The notes: generated by a model not told the origin, from the sequence alone. A DNA stretch of 64,000 bases from Maribellus sp. YY47 (GCF_023111095.1 NZ_JALGYW010000005.1:62001-126000), one strand, 5' to 3'; numbered from the stretch's first letter, positions 41,502-50,869 are shown. Made by a program: numbers and translations.

Positions 41502-41768
41502 ATGAAAGCAGAAGTTTCGGCAGAAAAGTCGATAAGAAGAAACCTATACAGGGTGCTGCGAAAGACAGGTGTTATGAAAGAAAACATCTGCCTGACGGCG
41601 TCGTTTATCGATGATCTGAAATTTGACAAAGTTGACTGGACCATTTTTACGTATTACCTGGAGCGTGTTTTTAACATCTCGGTGAGGGACGAAGAATTAA
41701 GTAAATTTGGCAATGTGAACGACACTCTTCATTATTTAAGAGGGGAGTTAAATTACTTGAGTAATTAG
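41502..41768 (+). CDS. acyl-carrier-protein-like protein without the phosphopantetheine serine
   Basis: 88 residues of helical ACP length and spacing: ITASFIDDLKFDKVDWTIFTYYLERVFNISV resembles the ACP segment around the DSL motif, followed by NVNDTLHYLRGEL. The attachment serine of DSL is replaced (FDKVD), so no phosphopantetheine arm is expected. It may be a degenerate ACP acting as a regulator, or a small helical protein only resembling ACP. Own promoter and terminator indicate a monocistronic gene. Confidence 0.6.
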   Translation: MKAEVSAEKSIRRNLYRVLRKTGVMKENICLTASFIDDLKFDKVDWTIFTYYLERVFNISVRDEELSKFGNVNDTLHYLRGELNYLSN

Positions 41769-41787
41769 GTTAAATCTATGGAAATAG

Positions 41788-41819
41788 AAAGGGACTGAAA
41801 AAATAAGGTCCCTTTTTTT
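41788..41819 (+). terminator. intrinsic terminator
   Basis: AAAGGGAC (41788-41795) pairs with GTCCCTTT (41808-41815), followed by a T-run. Confidence 0.75.
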
Positions 41820-41879
41820 ATGAACTTTCTCTTCATGATTTTGTAGTTGCAGTTAACAAAAACATTCAAAACACATCGT

Positions 41880-42704
41880 ATGGATAATATTGAAAACATT
41901 CAGAACCTTTCAAAACAGATTTACGACATCGTATTGGAGTATGGCCCAAAGCTAATAGGTGCCATTATTACATTAATTATTGGTATGTGGATGATCTCGG
42001 TGATTCGCAATGCCCTGAAAAAAAGATTTGAAAAAAGAAACGTCGATCCTTCACTTCGCGGATTTCTTAACAGCATGATCGGAATAGGTTTAAAGGTGAT
42101 GTTGTGGGTAAGCGTGATCGGAATGATGGGAGTTCAGATGACTTCTTTTGTCGCGATTTTGGGTGCTGCAGGTTTGGCTGTTGGTATGGCGCTGTCGGGT
42201 ACGTTGCAGAACTTTGCAGGCGGTGTAATGATTCTGGCATTCAAACCCTTCAAGGTGGGCGACTACATTGATGCACAGGGACACGCCGGAAGCGTGCACG
42301 AGATACAGATTTTTAATACCATCTTGAAAACGCCGGATAATAAAACCATCATTATTCCGAATGGTGGCTTGTCGACTGGGTCGATGGTTAATTTCTCGGC
42401 AGAAGCCAAACGACGCGTTGATTTTACGTTTGGTATTGCCTATGGCGATGATGTTGACAAGGCAAAAGAAGTATTGCTGAAATTGATAAAAGATGACAGC
42501 CGTATTGTCAATGATCCTGCCGAACCCTTTGTTGCAGTTAGCGAATTGGCCGACAGCTCGGTTAATCTGGTCGTTCGGGTATGGGCAGAAGCAGCCAACT
42601 ACTGGGGAATTTATTTTGATCTGAACGAGAAGGTGTATAAAACGTTTGCGAAAGAAGGTATCAATATTCCTTTCCCTCAAATGGATGTGCATATTCAGAA
42701 ATAA
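41880..42704 (+). CDS. mscS: small-conductance mechanosensitive channel (MscS family)
   Basis: 274 residues from the ATG at 41880 (MDNIENIQNL); a TTG 33 nt upstream is less likely. Hydrophobic helices around residues 20-45 and 65-110, then the pore helix VAILGAAGLAVGMALSGTLQNFAGG with the glycine-alanine packing of MscS, then GVMILAFKPFKVGDYIDAQGHAGSVHEIQIF and a C-terminal beta domain. It releases solutes during hypo-osmotic shock in the inner membrane. One of the shorter MscS types. Confidence 0.92.
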   Translation: MDNIENIQNLSKQIYDIVLEYGPKLIGAIITLIIGMWMISVIRNALKKRFEKRNVDPSLRGFLNSMIGIGLKVMLWVSVIGMMGVQMTSFVAILGAAGLAVGMALSGTLQNFAGGVMILAFKPFKVGDYIDAQGHAGSVHEIQIFNTILKTPDNKTIIIPNGGLSTGSMVNFSAEAKRRVDFTFGIAYGDDVDKAKEVLLKLIKDDSRIVNDPAEPFVAVSELADSSVNLVVRVWAEAANYWGIYFDLNEKVYKTFAKEGINIPFPQMDVHIQK

Positions 42705-42728
42705 AACGTTACAATAAGTGATAAAGGA

Positions 42729-42765
42729 AAGGCTGTCGGGGAGTTACCGGCGGCCTTTTTCTTTT
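42729..42765 (+). terminator. intrinsic terminator of mscS
   Basis: An 11-bp stem (42729-42739 with 42747-42757, two G-U pairs in the RNA) has a 7-nt loop and is followed by TTT-C-TTTT. Confidence 0.8.
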
Positions 42766-42836
42766 GGTTTTGTCGAATAGTAAACCTTTCAGAATTAATT
42801 AAACTGTAACATTATCAGAGAAATAGCCTTGCGGGA

Positions 42837-42866
42837 TTGCCGCGTCTGAAAAATCGATTAGATTTG
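42837..42866 (+). promoter_or_regulatory. promoter with long leader for the gene at 43033
   Basis: TTG (42837-42839), 19 bp, TAGATTTG (42859-42866, perfect -7). Transcription would start about 42873, leaving a leader of about 160 nt. I see no hairpin-T attenuator within it. Confidence 0.6.
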
Positions 42867-43032
42867 TGCGCTCATAAATCTAAAGGTGTTGATCAAAGCC
42901 TTTGTTCGATTGTTTAGAGAAAGTAAGTAACAGCAGAGTAAACCTGAGATGAGCCGGAAATAGTTTCTGCAGTATTCAAAATTTTGAGCTGTGGATTCAG
43001 TTTAAAGCATTGAAAGCATAAAGTGTAGGAAG

Positions 43033-43440
43033 ATGAAGATTATACTGTTAATTTTTTTGGCCTTTGGAGCCTTGATTGCACTTGGAACCTGGGTAAGCAA
43101 TAAATTTTTTGGAAGAAAAAAGGAAACAGACGCTCCGGCGGAAGAAGAGGTGGTGAAAATACCTACCGATTGCTGCGGGGCACACGAGGTTTGCGAAGTG
43201 GAAGAAATGCTTCAAAACCCCGAACAAATTCTTTATTTTGAAGACGAGGAACTGGACCGTTTTCAGGGCATAGCAGCCGATGCGTACAATGATGCACAGA
43301 TCGACGAGTTTCGCGATGTTTTATATACGCTGAAAAACGATGAGATTAAAATGTGGCTGATCAGTATTGAACGACGCCAGGTACAACTGCCCGGCATTTT
43401 GCGTCAGGAAGCATTTATGTTGCTGTCTGAAGCTTCTTAA
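43033..43440 (+). CDS. small membrane protein with a cysteine cluster, unknown function
   Basis: 135 residues. One N-terminal helix (IILLIFLAFGALIALGTWV), a charged KKETDAPAEEE stretch, then TDCCGAHEVCEVEEM, a Cys-Cys-Gly...Cys cluster that may bind a metal, and a helical C terminus (YFEDEELDRFQGIAADAYNDAQIDEF...LWISIERR). I do not recognise the family, though the combination looks conserved. Monocistronic, with promoter at 42837. Confidence 0.6.
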   Translation: MKIILLIFLAFGALIALGTWVSNKFFGRKKETDAPAEEEVVKIPTDCCGAHEVCEVEEMLQNPEQILYFEDEELDRFQGIAADAYNDAQIDEFRDVLYTLKNDEIKMWLISIERRQVQLPGILRQEAFMLLSEAS

Positions 43441-43443
43441 ATT

Positions 43444-43650
43444 TCATACGATTTTAATCGTTTCCCCCATCACTTCAATAAGGTCGCCTTTTATTAGCTT
43501 GGCCCGTTTCCGGTATTCCGTTTCGCCGTTTCGAATTACTTCGCCTTCTTCGACTATTATTTTGGCATGGCCTCCCGTTTGGGCTATCCGGAGCAGTTTT
43601 AAAAGTTTAACCAGCTCAATGTATTCTTCTGTTAGTTGAAATTCCCTCAT
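43444..43650 (-). CDS. S4-domain RNA-binding protein (YbcJ-like)
   Basis: 68 residues consisting of an S4 domain: YIELVKLLKLLRIAQTGGHAKIIVEEGEVIRNGETEYRKRAKLIKGDLIEV, with the conserved GGHAK and RKRxKLxxGD stretches. It probably binds ribosomal or transfer RNA. The start codon overlaps the stop of the peptidase gene by one base (TAATG), so the two are translationally coupled. Confidence 0.88.
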   Translation of the reverse strand: MREFQLTEEYIELVKLLKLLRIAQTGGHAKIIVEEGEVIRNGETEYRKRAKLIKGDLIEVMGETIKIV

Positions 43651-44735
43651 TATAGTCCGAGTTTTGTTTTAATGGCTTTCGGTATTGCATCTTTGTGTAC
43701 CAATATGGCGACGGTTTTTAACCGAACGTAGTCTTCGGTCATGTGCAAATAGCCACCGTATTCGTTGCTCTCCGGACCCCACGAATTTTTGGTGTAATAG
43801 CAGGTTCTTCCGGCCGAATCTTTCGACAGGCCAACCAAATGCATTAAGTGATCGTCGGTAGTGGAACGGTCGTAAAACGTTTTTTGCCGCAGTTCCTGAT
43901 CCACTTTCCCGATTTGTTTTTCGGGCAGGTCAGCTTTTCCTTTTTTATGCTGAAATGTTTTTTCGCTGGTATCGCCGTCCCAGCAAACGCTGTGGCCGTT
44001 GTTCAACGCATAATTCATCACCTCCATTAACTCATCGATGGGTAAATTGTAATATAAGTCGTGCGACCAGTTGTCGGGAACTTCGAGCGAAAACTGTTGG
44101 TAATACGGATGATGATTGTACGAAGTCAGCTCAACGTAATCTTCCGCATTCAGTTTAAATTGATCTCGTAATTCAGCCGGTGTCAGTTTATCTCCGTCTG
44201 TTTTTATTTTATGGGGAAGTTTTCCCAGTCCTTTTTCCAGGATCGGTTCGAGCGATTTCAGGTTCGATGCATCAAAGTCATCCGATTTTTTCTTGTTGAG
44301 TTCCGAAACTTCCAACTCGAGTTTTGCAACCAGGTCGCGGTGTTTGTAGCGGCCGTCTTCCATTTCGCCGGGGAAAGCATCAAATGTGGCCATGCCGTAT
44401 TCCCGCAAAACATTCATGACATCGTGCGCCTGTCCACCCTGGCTAAAACTGTTGTTCCCTTGGAGAAGCAGATACTCTTTCGCCTTGTTCTTGTAGGTAT
44501 GATACACAAAAAACATCTCAGAAAGATTGGTTTCGGGGAATCCAAGGCGCATAATTTCCGACTCCAGAAAACTGGTAGTTGCAAAACTCCAGCAGGTACC
44601 GGTGCTTCCCTGGTTTATAACGGGGGTGTGTTTTACTTCTTTTACAAGCGTAAATGTTTCTTTTTCGTCCTGCGCTTTCGAAGTGACTGGAACGATGAGA
44701 AGTAATGCAATAAAAAGTGCTAGTATTTTCGACAT
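43650..44735 (-). CDS. secreted C1-family cysteine peptidase (aminopeptidase C / bleomycin hydrolase-like)
   Basis: 361 residues with a signal peptide (VTSKAQ, about 1-22). Papain-type active site: C48 in GSTGTCWSFATTSF with the preceding NQGS, His in DDHLMHLVGLSKD, Asn in TKNSWGP. The group (bleomycin hydrolase/PepC) trims N termini; the secreted and shortened form here may act on periplasmic peptides. Coupled to the S4 gene. Confidence 0.88.
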   Translation of the reverse strand: MSKILALFIALLLIVPVTSKAQDEKETFTLVKEVKHTPVINQGSTGTCWSFATTSFLESEIMRLGFPETNLSEMFFVYHTYKNKAKEYLLLQGNNSFSQGGQAHDVMNVLREYGMATFDAFPGEMEDGRYKHRDLVAKLELEVSELNKKKSDDFDASNLKSLEPILEKGLGKLPHKIKTDGDKLTPAELRDQFKLNAEDYVELTSYNHHPYYQQFSLEVPDNWSHDLYYNLPIDELMEVMNYALNNGHSVCWDGDTSEKTFQHKKGKADLPEKQIGKVDQELRQKTFYDRSTTDDHLMHLVGLSKDSAGRTCYYTKNSWGPESNEYGGYLHMTEDYVRLKTVAILVHKDAIPKAIKTKLGL

Positions 44736-44737
44736 GC

Positions 44738-45088
44738 CTAAATGTTTTTATATTCTTCCTGTACTTTTTTGGGTAAGCTTTTTAAGATGATCTCGTAGGA
44801 TTCATCGATCATTTCGTGTAATAGTTTGGCAGGAACCGTTCCGTTCAGGTCGATCGTGTTCCAAAGTTGTTTGTTCAGGTGATAGCCCGGAATAATGGCG
44901 GGATAATGTGCCCTGAGTTCAATGTTTTTCTCCGCATCGTTTCTAAGACTCATACGGATTTCGTCAAGACTTAGCAGGCAAAAAATCTTGTTCATCACCT
45001 TAAAAACAAGCGTGGTTTCATCGAACGGAAAACTCTCTGTTACCGCTTTCTTCGCAATACAATATTCCCTGACTTCTTCAACGTTCAT
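44738..45088 (-). CDS. MmcQ/YjbR family DNA-binding-like protein
   Basis: 116 residues with the YjbR pattern: VEEVREYCIAKKAVTESFPFDETTLVFKVMNKIFCLLSLD, then IELRAHYPAIIPGYHLNKQLWNTIDL and ELLHEMIDESYEIIL. The fold binds DNA by structure but the biological role is unclear. Ends 2 nt before the C1 peptidase start, so they probably share a transcript. Confidence 0.85.
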   Translation of the reverse strand: MNVEEVREYCIAKKAVTESFPFDETTLVFKVMNKIFCLLSLDEIRMSLRNDAEKNIELRAHYPAIIPGYHLNKQLWNTIDLNGTVPAKLLHEMIDESYEIILKSLPKKVQEEYKNI

Positions 45089-45176
45089 ACGAAATGATTT
45101 GAATGCCTAAATTTAGCAGAATAAGTGCAACTTAAAAATGATTGGCAGATGGTAAAACTGCAGATTGTTGATTTGT

Positions 45177-45539
45177 TTACATGGTGGGGTAAAAGGCATC
45201 TTTGAAATGTTCGAGTTCAAATTTTTGATGGACGAAAATTACGGTGATGACATCGAAGCGGGTGTCTGATTCTATCTTTTTCTCAATGATGTAGGCATCT
45301 GCCGCTTCAACAATTCTCCTGATCTTGGCATCGGTAACGGCTTCCGAAGGGTGTTCGTACCGCAATCCCGAACGGGCTTTTACTTCTACAATTACCAGCT
45401 CGTCGCCGTCTTGCGCAACAATATCGAGCTCCAGATGCCCATAATGCCAGTTGCGTTCCAGGATTTGGTAGCCCAGTTTTACAAGGTGATCTTCGGCCAG
45501 GCCTTCAGCAATTTCTCCTAATTTACGAGTGCTAACCAT
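45177..45539 (-). CDS. yraN: YraN/UPF0102 family nuclease-like protein
   Basis: 120 residues: GEIAEGLAEDHLVKLGYQILERNWHYGHLELDIVAQDGDELVIVEVKARS has the PD-(D/E)xK-like catalytic E-LDIV...VEVK of the UPF0102 family. It is probably a resolvase-type nuclease; biochemical activity has not been established for the family generally. Start at the ATG at 45539. Follows a short repeat region (45541-45631). Confidence 0.88.
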   Translation of the reverse strand: MVSTRKLGEIAEGLAEDHLVKLGYQILERNWHYGHLELDIVAQDGDELVIVEVKARSGLRYEHPSEAVTDAKIRRIVEAADAYIIEKKIESDTRFDVITVIFVHQKFELEHFKDAFYPTM

Positions 45540-45540
45540 G

Positions 45541-45631
45541 GGAGGTAGAGTTTAATAGTTTAGCGTTCAGTGTTCAAAGTTCAGTGTTTAAAGTTGTTGA
45601 GAGGGATATGCGATTTGTAATCGCATTATAT
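45541..45631. repeat. short degenerate intergenic repeat element
   Basis: Direct copies of GTTCAGTGTT/GTTCAAAG and a perfect hairpin TGCGATT-TGT-AATCGCA (about 45609-45625). The mix of tandem GTTCA words and a nearby hairpin looks like a degraded insertion- or repeat-derived remnant. Confidence 0.4.
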
Positions 45632-46534
45632 TTAGTTTTTTAGTGTTGTCGTTTCATCTCCTACATTCAGTTCCCATTCTTTTCCAAACATCAGCGCGAG
45701 GTTTCGTTTGTCGTGGCCTGCAGGAAATCCAAAGCAAACGGGGTAAGAAAAATCTTCCACCGCCTCGCAGATAATTTCCTGCACGGTTTTTCCAAAAGGC
45801 GATTCGTTGTCTTTCATGTCGGTAAAATCGCCCAGGATTAAACCGGCCAGTTTATCCAGTTTGCCGCTTAACTTGAGTTGGTGAATCATGCGGTCGGTGT
45901 GGTATAAAAACTCGTCAATGTCTTCCAGAAAAAGAATTTTGCTGTCGGTATCCAAATCATAACTCGTTCCCTGTAAGCTGCTAATAATCGACAGGTTGCC
46001 GCCCACCAGTTCGGCTTTTACCTCACCTTTTCGATTGGCTTCTGATACAGGAATGTGATATTCAATGCTGTTTCCGGTGAGCAGTTTCATCAGGCTTTGC
46101 AGGTTTTCGGTAGGCTGACCTGATTCATCCAGGAAATATCGCGGCATTACGCCGTGAATCGTGGGCACGGCGTAATTGTTCAGGCAGGAGTGCAGGATAG
46201 TGATATCGCTAAAGCCAACCAGCCATTTCGGATATTCCAGGAAATTGCTGAAATCGAGTTTATCGATGATTCTGACGGTTCCGTATCCGCCTCTAGAGCA
46301 AAGAATCACATCACATTCCGGATCATCCAGCGCTTCCTGAACATCGTGGAGGCGTTGTGCGTCGGAACCTGCAAACTGATAGTAAGTGGAAAAAACATGT
46401 CTGCCCAATTCCACCTCGTAACCTTGGTCCTGCAACCATTCTGCTGCCGGTAAAACAAACTGATCGCTAATCTTTCCGGCGGGGGAAACAATACGGATCT
46501 TCGATCCCTGTTTGATGGGTGATGGCTGGATCAT
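45632..46534 (-). CDS. ldcA: LD-carboxypeptidase (S66 family)
   Basis: 300 residues. Peptidase family S66: SRGGYGTVRIID early, LVGFSDITILHS with the nucleophilic serine in GxSD, and the C-terminal KRNLALMFGKEWEL with the glutamate/histidine region. It removes the terminal D-alanine from tetrapeptides during peptidoglycan recycling. Length matches the family. Placed between yraN and a lipoprotein hydrolase. Confidence 0.88.
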   Translation of the reverse strand: MIQPSPIKQGSKIRIVSPAGKISDQFVLPAAEWLQDQGYEVELGRHVFSTYYQFAGSDAQRLHDVQEALDDPECDVILCSRGGYGTVRIIDKLDFSNFLEYPKWLVGFSDITILHSCLNNYAVPTIHGVMPRYFLDESGQPTENLQSLMKLLTGNSIEYHIPVSEANRKGEVKAELVGGNLSIISSLQGTSYDLDTDSKILFLEDIDEFLYHTDRMIHQLKLSGKLDKLAGLILGDFTDMKDNESPFGKTVQEIICEAVEDFSYPVCFGFPAGHDKRNLALMFGKEWELNVGDETTTLKN

Positions 46535-46543
46535 AAAAAGAAT

Positions 46544-47761
46544 TTATTTCAAATTTACCTCAATTTGTGCAGAAAATACCTGCTCGGGGTCGTTCCTTTC
46601 CGAAAGCGATTTCCAGATGGTCGCCACGTTCCGGGTAGGAACTGCATCATACAAAAGCTGGCCGTTATAAAATACCCTGACTTTTTGATCGAGTTTTAGC
46701 ATGTCGCCGTTTAAACGAATGGATAAAGTATCGATCAGTTCTGCTTCTTCAATGGTAATGGTTTGATCATCAAGGGTTGCAATGACTTCAGCATCCTTTT
46801 TTGCACTTCCCGAAGGAACCACCAGCCAGTAAAAACGATTGTGTGTTACGCCGCTTTGTTTCCAGACGACCTTTTTAGGATAAGGATTGCGTGTAAATTG
46901 CGCCATCCACTCGATGGCAACTGTATCCTGTCTGTCCATCCAGTGGCCTTTGCCTTCGTGAATCTGTACATCGTGAATATAACCTTCGGGATCCTGTTTT
47001 TGCAAAGAATCCAGTTTGTTTTTCCATTCGGCGGCAATCTTGTTTCGGTTGTAAGCGCCGTCATCGCCGCCCATGTGAATGGTGAAAGGAAGGTTGCGCA
47101 ATCCGAGTGGAGAAGCATCGTTTGGATGACCGGCCATCATGGCGGCAGCGGCCAGCTGATCGGCCATTCGCGGAGCCAGTTGATACGTTCCGTCACCTCC
47201 GGCAGAATACCCGGTTAAATAAACGCGGTTGGTATTGATGTCTTCAAAAGCATCGGCTATTTCAATCAGTTGCGTAAACATACTGTCGATATGTGGCTCA
47301 TGCCAAAGATTCCAGGTGTTGGTGGGTGCACGGGGTGCAAGGTAGATACCTTCTTTGGGACGGTACAGGTTGATCTGATTTTTCCATTGCTGGTCGTTTA
47401 CTTCAGGAGCCGCGTTGCCTCCTCCATGCATCGAAATATAAAGGCTCCAGCCTTGCGGTGGTTTTTCTCCAAACTTCCGGTATTTGAATTTTAGTTCTTT
47501 GTGGTTTACAACAAGTTTCAGGCTGTCCCAATCAGCCTGATAGGCAGCTTTTATTTTGTTTTCGAGATAGGCATGAATTTCCTGTTCAGCTTTTGTGGCT
47601 GCTTCAGCAGAAATTTCGCCGGTAAGTTCCGATACTTTTTCGGGGGAAGACTGAAGATAGGTATTCAGTGTTTCCAGCATTTTTACGTCTTTTTTGTCCT
47701 GATTTTCACACGAAGAGATCAGGGCAAGGACGAATGAAAAAAGAATCAATTTTTTTAACAT
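46544..47761 (-). CDS. lipoprotein alpha/beta hydrolase, PHB-depolymerase-like
   Basis: 405 residues. A lipobox (LISSC) is followed by an alpha/beta hydrolase core with the nucleophile elbow GYSAGG in VYLTGYSAGGDGTYQL and HGGGN as a likely oxyanion site. IHMGGDDGAYNRNKI and HEGKGHWMD contain the acid and the terminal histidine. The C-terminal 80 residues form a beta module (IATLDDQTITIEEAELIDTLSIRLNGDM...YNGQLLYD). The class includes esterases and polyhydroxyalkanoate depolymerases; the substrate is unknown. Confidence 0.8.
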   Translation of the reverse strand: MLKKLILFSFVLALISSCENQDKKDVKMLETLNTYLQSSPEKVSELTGEISAEAATKAEQEIHAYLENKIKAAYQADWDSLKLVVNHKELKFKYRKFGEKPPQGWSLYISMHGGGNAAPEVNDQQWKNQINLYRPKEGIYLAPRAPTNTWNLWHEPHIDSMFTQLIEIADAFEDINTNRVYLTGYSAGGDGTYQLAPRMADQLAAAAMMAGHPNDASPLGLRNLPFTIHMGGDDGAYNRNKIAAEWKNKLDSLQKQDPEGYIHDVQIHEGKGHWMDRQDTVAIEWMAQFTRNPYPKKVVWKQSGVTHNRFYWLVVPSGSAKKDAEVIATLDDQTITIEEAELIDTLSIRLNGDMLKLDQKVRVFYNGQLLYDAVPTRNVATIWKSLSERNDPEQVFSAQIEVNLK

Positions 47762-47803
47762 TTCTGTTGTTTTTATGGTTGCTGAATAATTTTCAAATTT
47801 AAA

Positions 47804-48457
47804 CTACATGGCCAGTAATTCGTAAAGTTCATCCACGTCTTCGGCATAATAGTCGGGTTGCGCAGCCTTTAGTTCTTCTTCTTTGCCAAAACCATAGGCC
47901 ACCGCAATGGTTGATAAGCCATTTTGTTTTCCGCCTTCAATATCGAATAAGGTATCGCCCACCATAACAATCTCTTCAGAAGGAGTCAACTGCTGCATTT
48001 GCAAAAGATCGGTAATGATCTGTGTTTTCGTGGCTTTCTCTCCGTTGTAATCTGCTCCTTTCAGCTGAAGGATGTATTTGTCCATTTCAAAATGCTGCAT
48101 GATTTGTACCGCAAATTTTTCGAGTTTCGAAGTGGCAATGTACATGCGTTTTCCCAGGCGGTCGAGTTCGGCCATCATTTCGAGGATTCCGTCGTAAGGA
48201 ACATTCTGGTGCCAGCCGTTTTCGCTGTAATATTCCCTGAAATATTCCACGGCCAGTTTGGTGTTTCGTTCGTTCATGCCAAACAACTGGCTAAAACCCC
48301 ACTGTAGCGGCGGACCGATAAAACCATCCAGAACATTTTCGGGGTATTCATCGATTTGCATGCGGTTGAGTGCGTATTTCAACGAGTTAATAATTCCCTG
48401 CGTGTTATCGCTAAGCGTTCCGTCGAAGTCGAAAATGATGTGATAGAATGCTGCCAT
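47804..48457 (-). CDS. HAD hydrolase, phosphoglycolate phosphatase-like
   Basis: 217 residues: motif I IIFDFDGTLSDN, cap domain, motif II ATSKLEKFAVQIM, motif III around KATKTQI, and motif IV IVMVGDTLFDIEGGKQNGLSTIAVAYGFG. It belongs to the Gph/PGP-like group that removes phosphate from phosphoglycolate or related small molecules. Cytoplasmic. The metG gene is divergent. Confidence 0.88.
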   Translation of the reverse strand: MAAFYHIIFDFDGTLSDNTQGIINSLKYALNRMQIDEYPENVLDGFIGPPLQWGFSQLFGMNERNTKLAVEYFREYYSENGWHQNVPYDGILEMMAELDRLGKRMYIATSKLEKFAVQIMQHFEMDKYILQLKGADYNGEKATKTQIITDLLQMQQLTPSEEIVMVGDTLFDIEGGKQNGLSTIAVAYGFGKEEELKAAQPDYYAEDVDELYELLAM

Positions 48458-48566
48458 ATCAGATTAAAACAGCGAAGTTAACGGAATGCTCAAATATCCG
48501 CAACCAAAGGGGCAAATTGCCTCAAAATTTGCTTTTTAATGCGAAGTCATTGCTGTTCCTTTTTAT

Positions 48567-48574
48567 TATCTTTG
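48567..48574 (+). promoter_or_regulatory. -7 box before metG
   Basis: TATCTTTG, perfect TAnnTTTG, 43 bp before the ATG. A TTG at 48550 is only 14 bp upstream, so a canonical -33 is not clear. Confidence 0.45.
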
Positions 48575-48617
48575 CACCCCTGAAACAGAAATCAAGGAAT
48601 CTTCAAAATAATTCAGA

Positions 48618-50651
48618 ATGAGTAAGTTCAAACGTACGCTGATAACCACTGCACTGCCTTATGCCAATGGCCCGATTCACATCGGTCACCTGGCCGGAGT
48701 TTATGTCCCGGCTGATATTTATGCACGTTATCTTCGATTGAAAAAGGAAGACGTGATCATGATTGGCGGTTCCGACGAGCACGGAGTGCCGATTACGATC
48801 AAAGCTAAAAATGAAGGTGTTACACCGCAGGATATTGTCGACAGGTACCACGAAATTATCAAGGAATCTTTTCAGAAACTGGGTATTTCGTTTGATGTGT
48901 ATTCGCGTACGAGTTCGGAGATTCATCACGAAACGGCTTCTGAGTTTTTCAGAAAGCTTTATGAAACGGGTAAGTTAATTGAAAAAACATCGGAACAATA
49001 TTTCGACGAGGAGAACAAACAATTCCTGGCCGACCGTTACATTATTGGTACCTGTCCGAAATGTGGATTTGAGAAAGCTTATGGCGACCAGTGCGAAAGC
49101 TGCGGAACATCGCTTAGCCCGACTGAATTGATCAATCCAACATCGACCCTTAGCGGAAACCAGCCGGTTTTAAAGGAAACCAAACACTGGTATTTGCCGC
49201 TCGATCAGTACGAGCCGTGGTTGCGCGAGTGGATTCTGGAAGGCCACAAAGAGTGGAAACCGAATGTGTACGGCCAGGTGAAATCGTGGATCGACGGAGG
49301 TTTACAACCGCGTGCGGTTACCCGCGACCTAGAATGGGGCGTGCCGGTGCCGGTGGAAGGTGTCGAAGGCAAAGTGTTGTACGTTTGGTTTGATGCACCG
49401 ATAGGTTATATTTCGGCTACCAAAGAACTGACTCCCGAGTGGGAAACGTACTGGAAAGACCCGGAAACGCGGATGTTGCATTTTATCGGGAAAGACAACA
49501 TTGTTTTTCACTGTATCATTTTCCCGGCTATGCTGAAAGCAGAAGGAACCTTCAACTTGCCTGAAAATGTGCCGGCAAATGAATTCCTGAACCTGGAAAA
49601 CGATAAAATCTCCACTTCACGAAACTGGGCGGTTTGGTTGCACGAGTACCTGGAAGAATTCCCGGGAAAAGAAGATGTGCTGAAATATGTGTTGACAGCC
49701 AACGCGCCGGAAACCAAAGACAACGATTTTACCTGGAAAGATTTTCAGGCACGCAATAACAACGAGCTGGTGGCGGTGCTGGGGAACTTTGTAAACCGCG
49801 CGCTGGTGCTTACGCAAAAATATTACGACGGTGTAATTCCGGCAGCCGGAGAACTTTCGGATTTTGACAAAGAAACACTGGCTTCCATTTCAACGATTAA
49901 AGCGGATGTGGAGAAGAGCCTGGATAATTTCCGGATTCGTGAAGCGCTGAAAAATGCCATGGACCTGGCGCGGTTGGGAAACAAATACCTGGCCGACGAG
50001 GAACCGTGGAAAGTAATCAAAACTGATCCTGAGCGGGTAAAAACCATCCTGAATGTTTGTTTGCAGGTTACCGCCAACTTAACCATCTGTCTGGAGCCCT
50101 TCCTTCCGTTTAGTATGGATAAACTGCGTGGCTTCCTGAACCTGGAGAAAATGGATTGGGAAAAACTGGGTGACACAGCTTTGTTGCCGGTTGGACATCA
50201 GGTAAACAAACCCGAGCTTCTTTTCGAAAAAATTGAAGACAGTGTGATCGAAACCCAGCTTCAGAAACTGGAAAATACCAAGAAAGCCAACGAAATGGCG
50301 ACTGCCAAAGCGGCTCCTGCTAAAGAAAACATTGAGTTTGATGATTTTGCAAAAATGGATGTTCGTGCCGGAACCGTTATCGAATGCGAAAAAGTGGCTA
50401 AAACCAAGAAGCTGCTGAAACTTACCATCGATACCGGTATTGACAAACGCACAGTGGTTTCAGGAATTGCGGAATACTACCAGCCCGAAGAACTGATTGG
50501 CAAACAGGTTTCTATTCTGGTGAACCTGGCGCCTAAAAGCCTGAAAGGCATCGAATCGCAGGGAATGATTCTTTGTGCGGAGAATGCTGACGGGACTCTG
50601 TCGATTGTTTCGCCGGATAAAAAGGTGAAAAACGGCTCTGAAATACGATAA
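48618..50651 (+). CDS. metG: methionyl-tRNA synthetase
   Basis: 677 residues of the class I synthetase: HIGH motif in [12 protein letters not shown], zinc ribbon [23 protein letters not shown]-like signature KISTSRN, and a C-terminal tRNA-binding (EMAP/Arc1-like) domain from about 570 ([31 protein letters not shown]). It charges tRNA-Met in the cytoplasm; this longer form with an appended tRNA-binding domain is common in bacteria. Preceded by a TAnnTTTG box at 48567. Confidence 0.96.
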   Translation: MSKFKRTLITTALPYANGPIHIGHLAGVYVPADIYARYLRLKKEDVIMIGGSDEHGVPITIKAKNEGVTPQDIVDRYHEIIKESFQKLGISFDVYSRTSSEIHHETASEFFRKLYETGKLIEKTSEQYFDEENKQFLADRYIIGTCPKCGFEKAYGDQCESCGTSLSPTELINPTSTLSGNQPVLKETKHWYLPLDQYEPWLREWILEGHKEWKPNVYGQVKSWIDGGLQPRAVTRDLEWGVPVPVEGVEGKVLYVWFDAPIGYISATKELTPEWETYWKDPETRMLHFIGKDNIVFHCIIFPAMLKAEGTFNLPENVPANEFLNLENDKISTSRNWAVWLHEYLEEFPGKEDVLKYVLTANAPETKDNDFTWKDFQARNNNELVAVLGNFVNRALVLTQKYYDGVIPAAGELSDFDKETLASISTIKADVEKSLDNFRIREALKNAMDLARLGNKYLADEEPWKVIKTDPERVKTILNVCLQVTANLTICLEPFLPFSMDKLRGFLNLEKMDWEKLGDTALLPVGHQVNKPELLFEKIEDSVIETQLQKLENTKKANEMATAKAAPAKENIEFDDFAKMDVRAGTVIECEKVAKTKKLLKLTIDTGIDKRTVVSGIAEYYQPEELIGKQVSILVNLAPKSLKGIESQGMILCAENADGTLSIVSPDKKVKNGSEIR

Positions 50652-50663
50652 TACCCGTCCTAA

Positions 50664-50704
50664 CCTCCTCAAAGGGGAGGAATATTTTCTCCTTCGGGGG
50701 AATT
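50664..50704. repeat. paired intergenic hairpins after metG
   Basis: Two adjacent hairpins: CCTCCTC-AAA-GGGGAGG (50664-50680) and a second with stem TTCTCC-TTCG-GGGGAA. No long T-run follows, so a dedicated repeat (REP-like) is as likely as a terminator. Confidence 0.45.
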
Positions 50705-50869
50705 AAAAGTGGGTCAAAAAATACAAGCGCCAACTCTTGTTGGTGCTTTTCCGTAAGGGTTCTTGCCGAGTTAAATCGGGTAGAAAACTTACACTATTAT
50801 ATTAAACCGTTTCTGTACGCAGAGGCGGTTTTTGTTTATGAAGACAAGAGTTTGGCAAGAAACGTTGCG

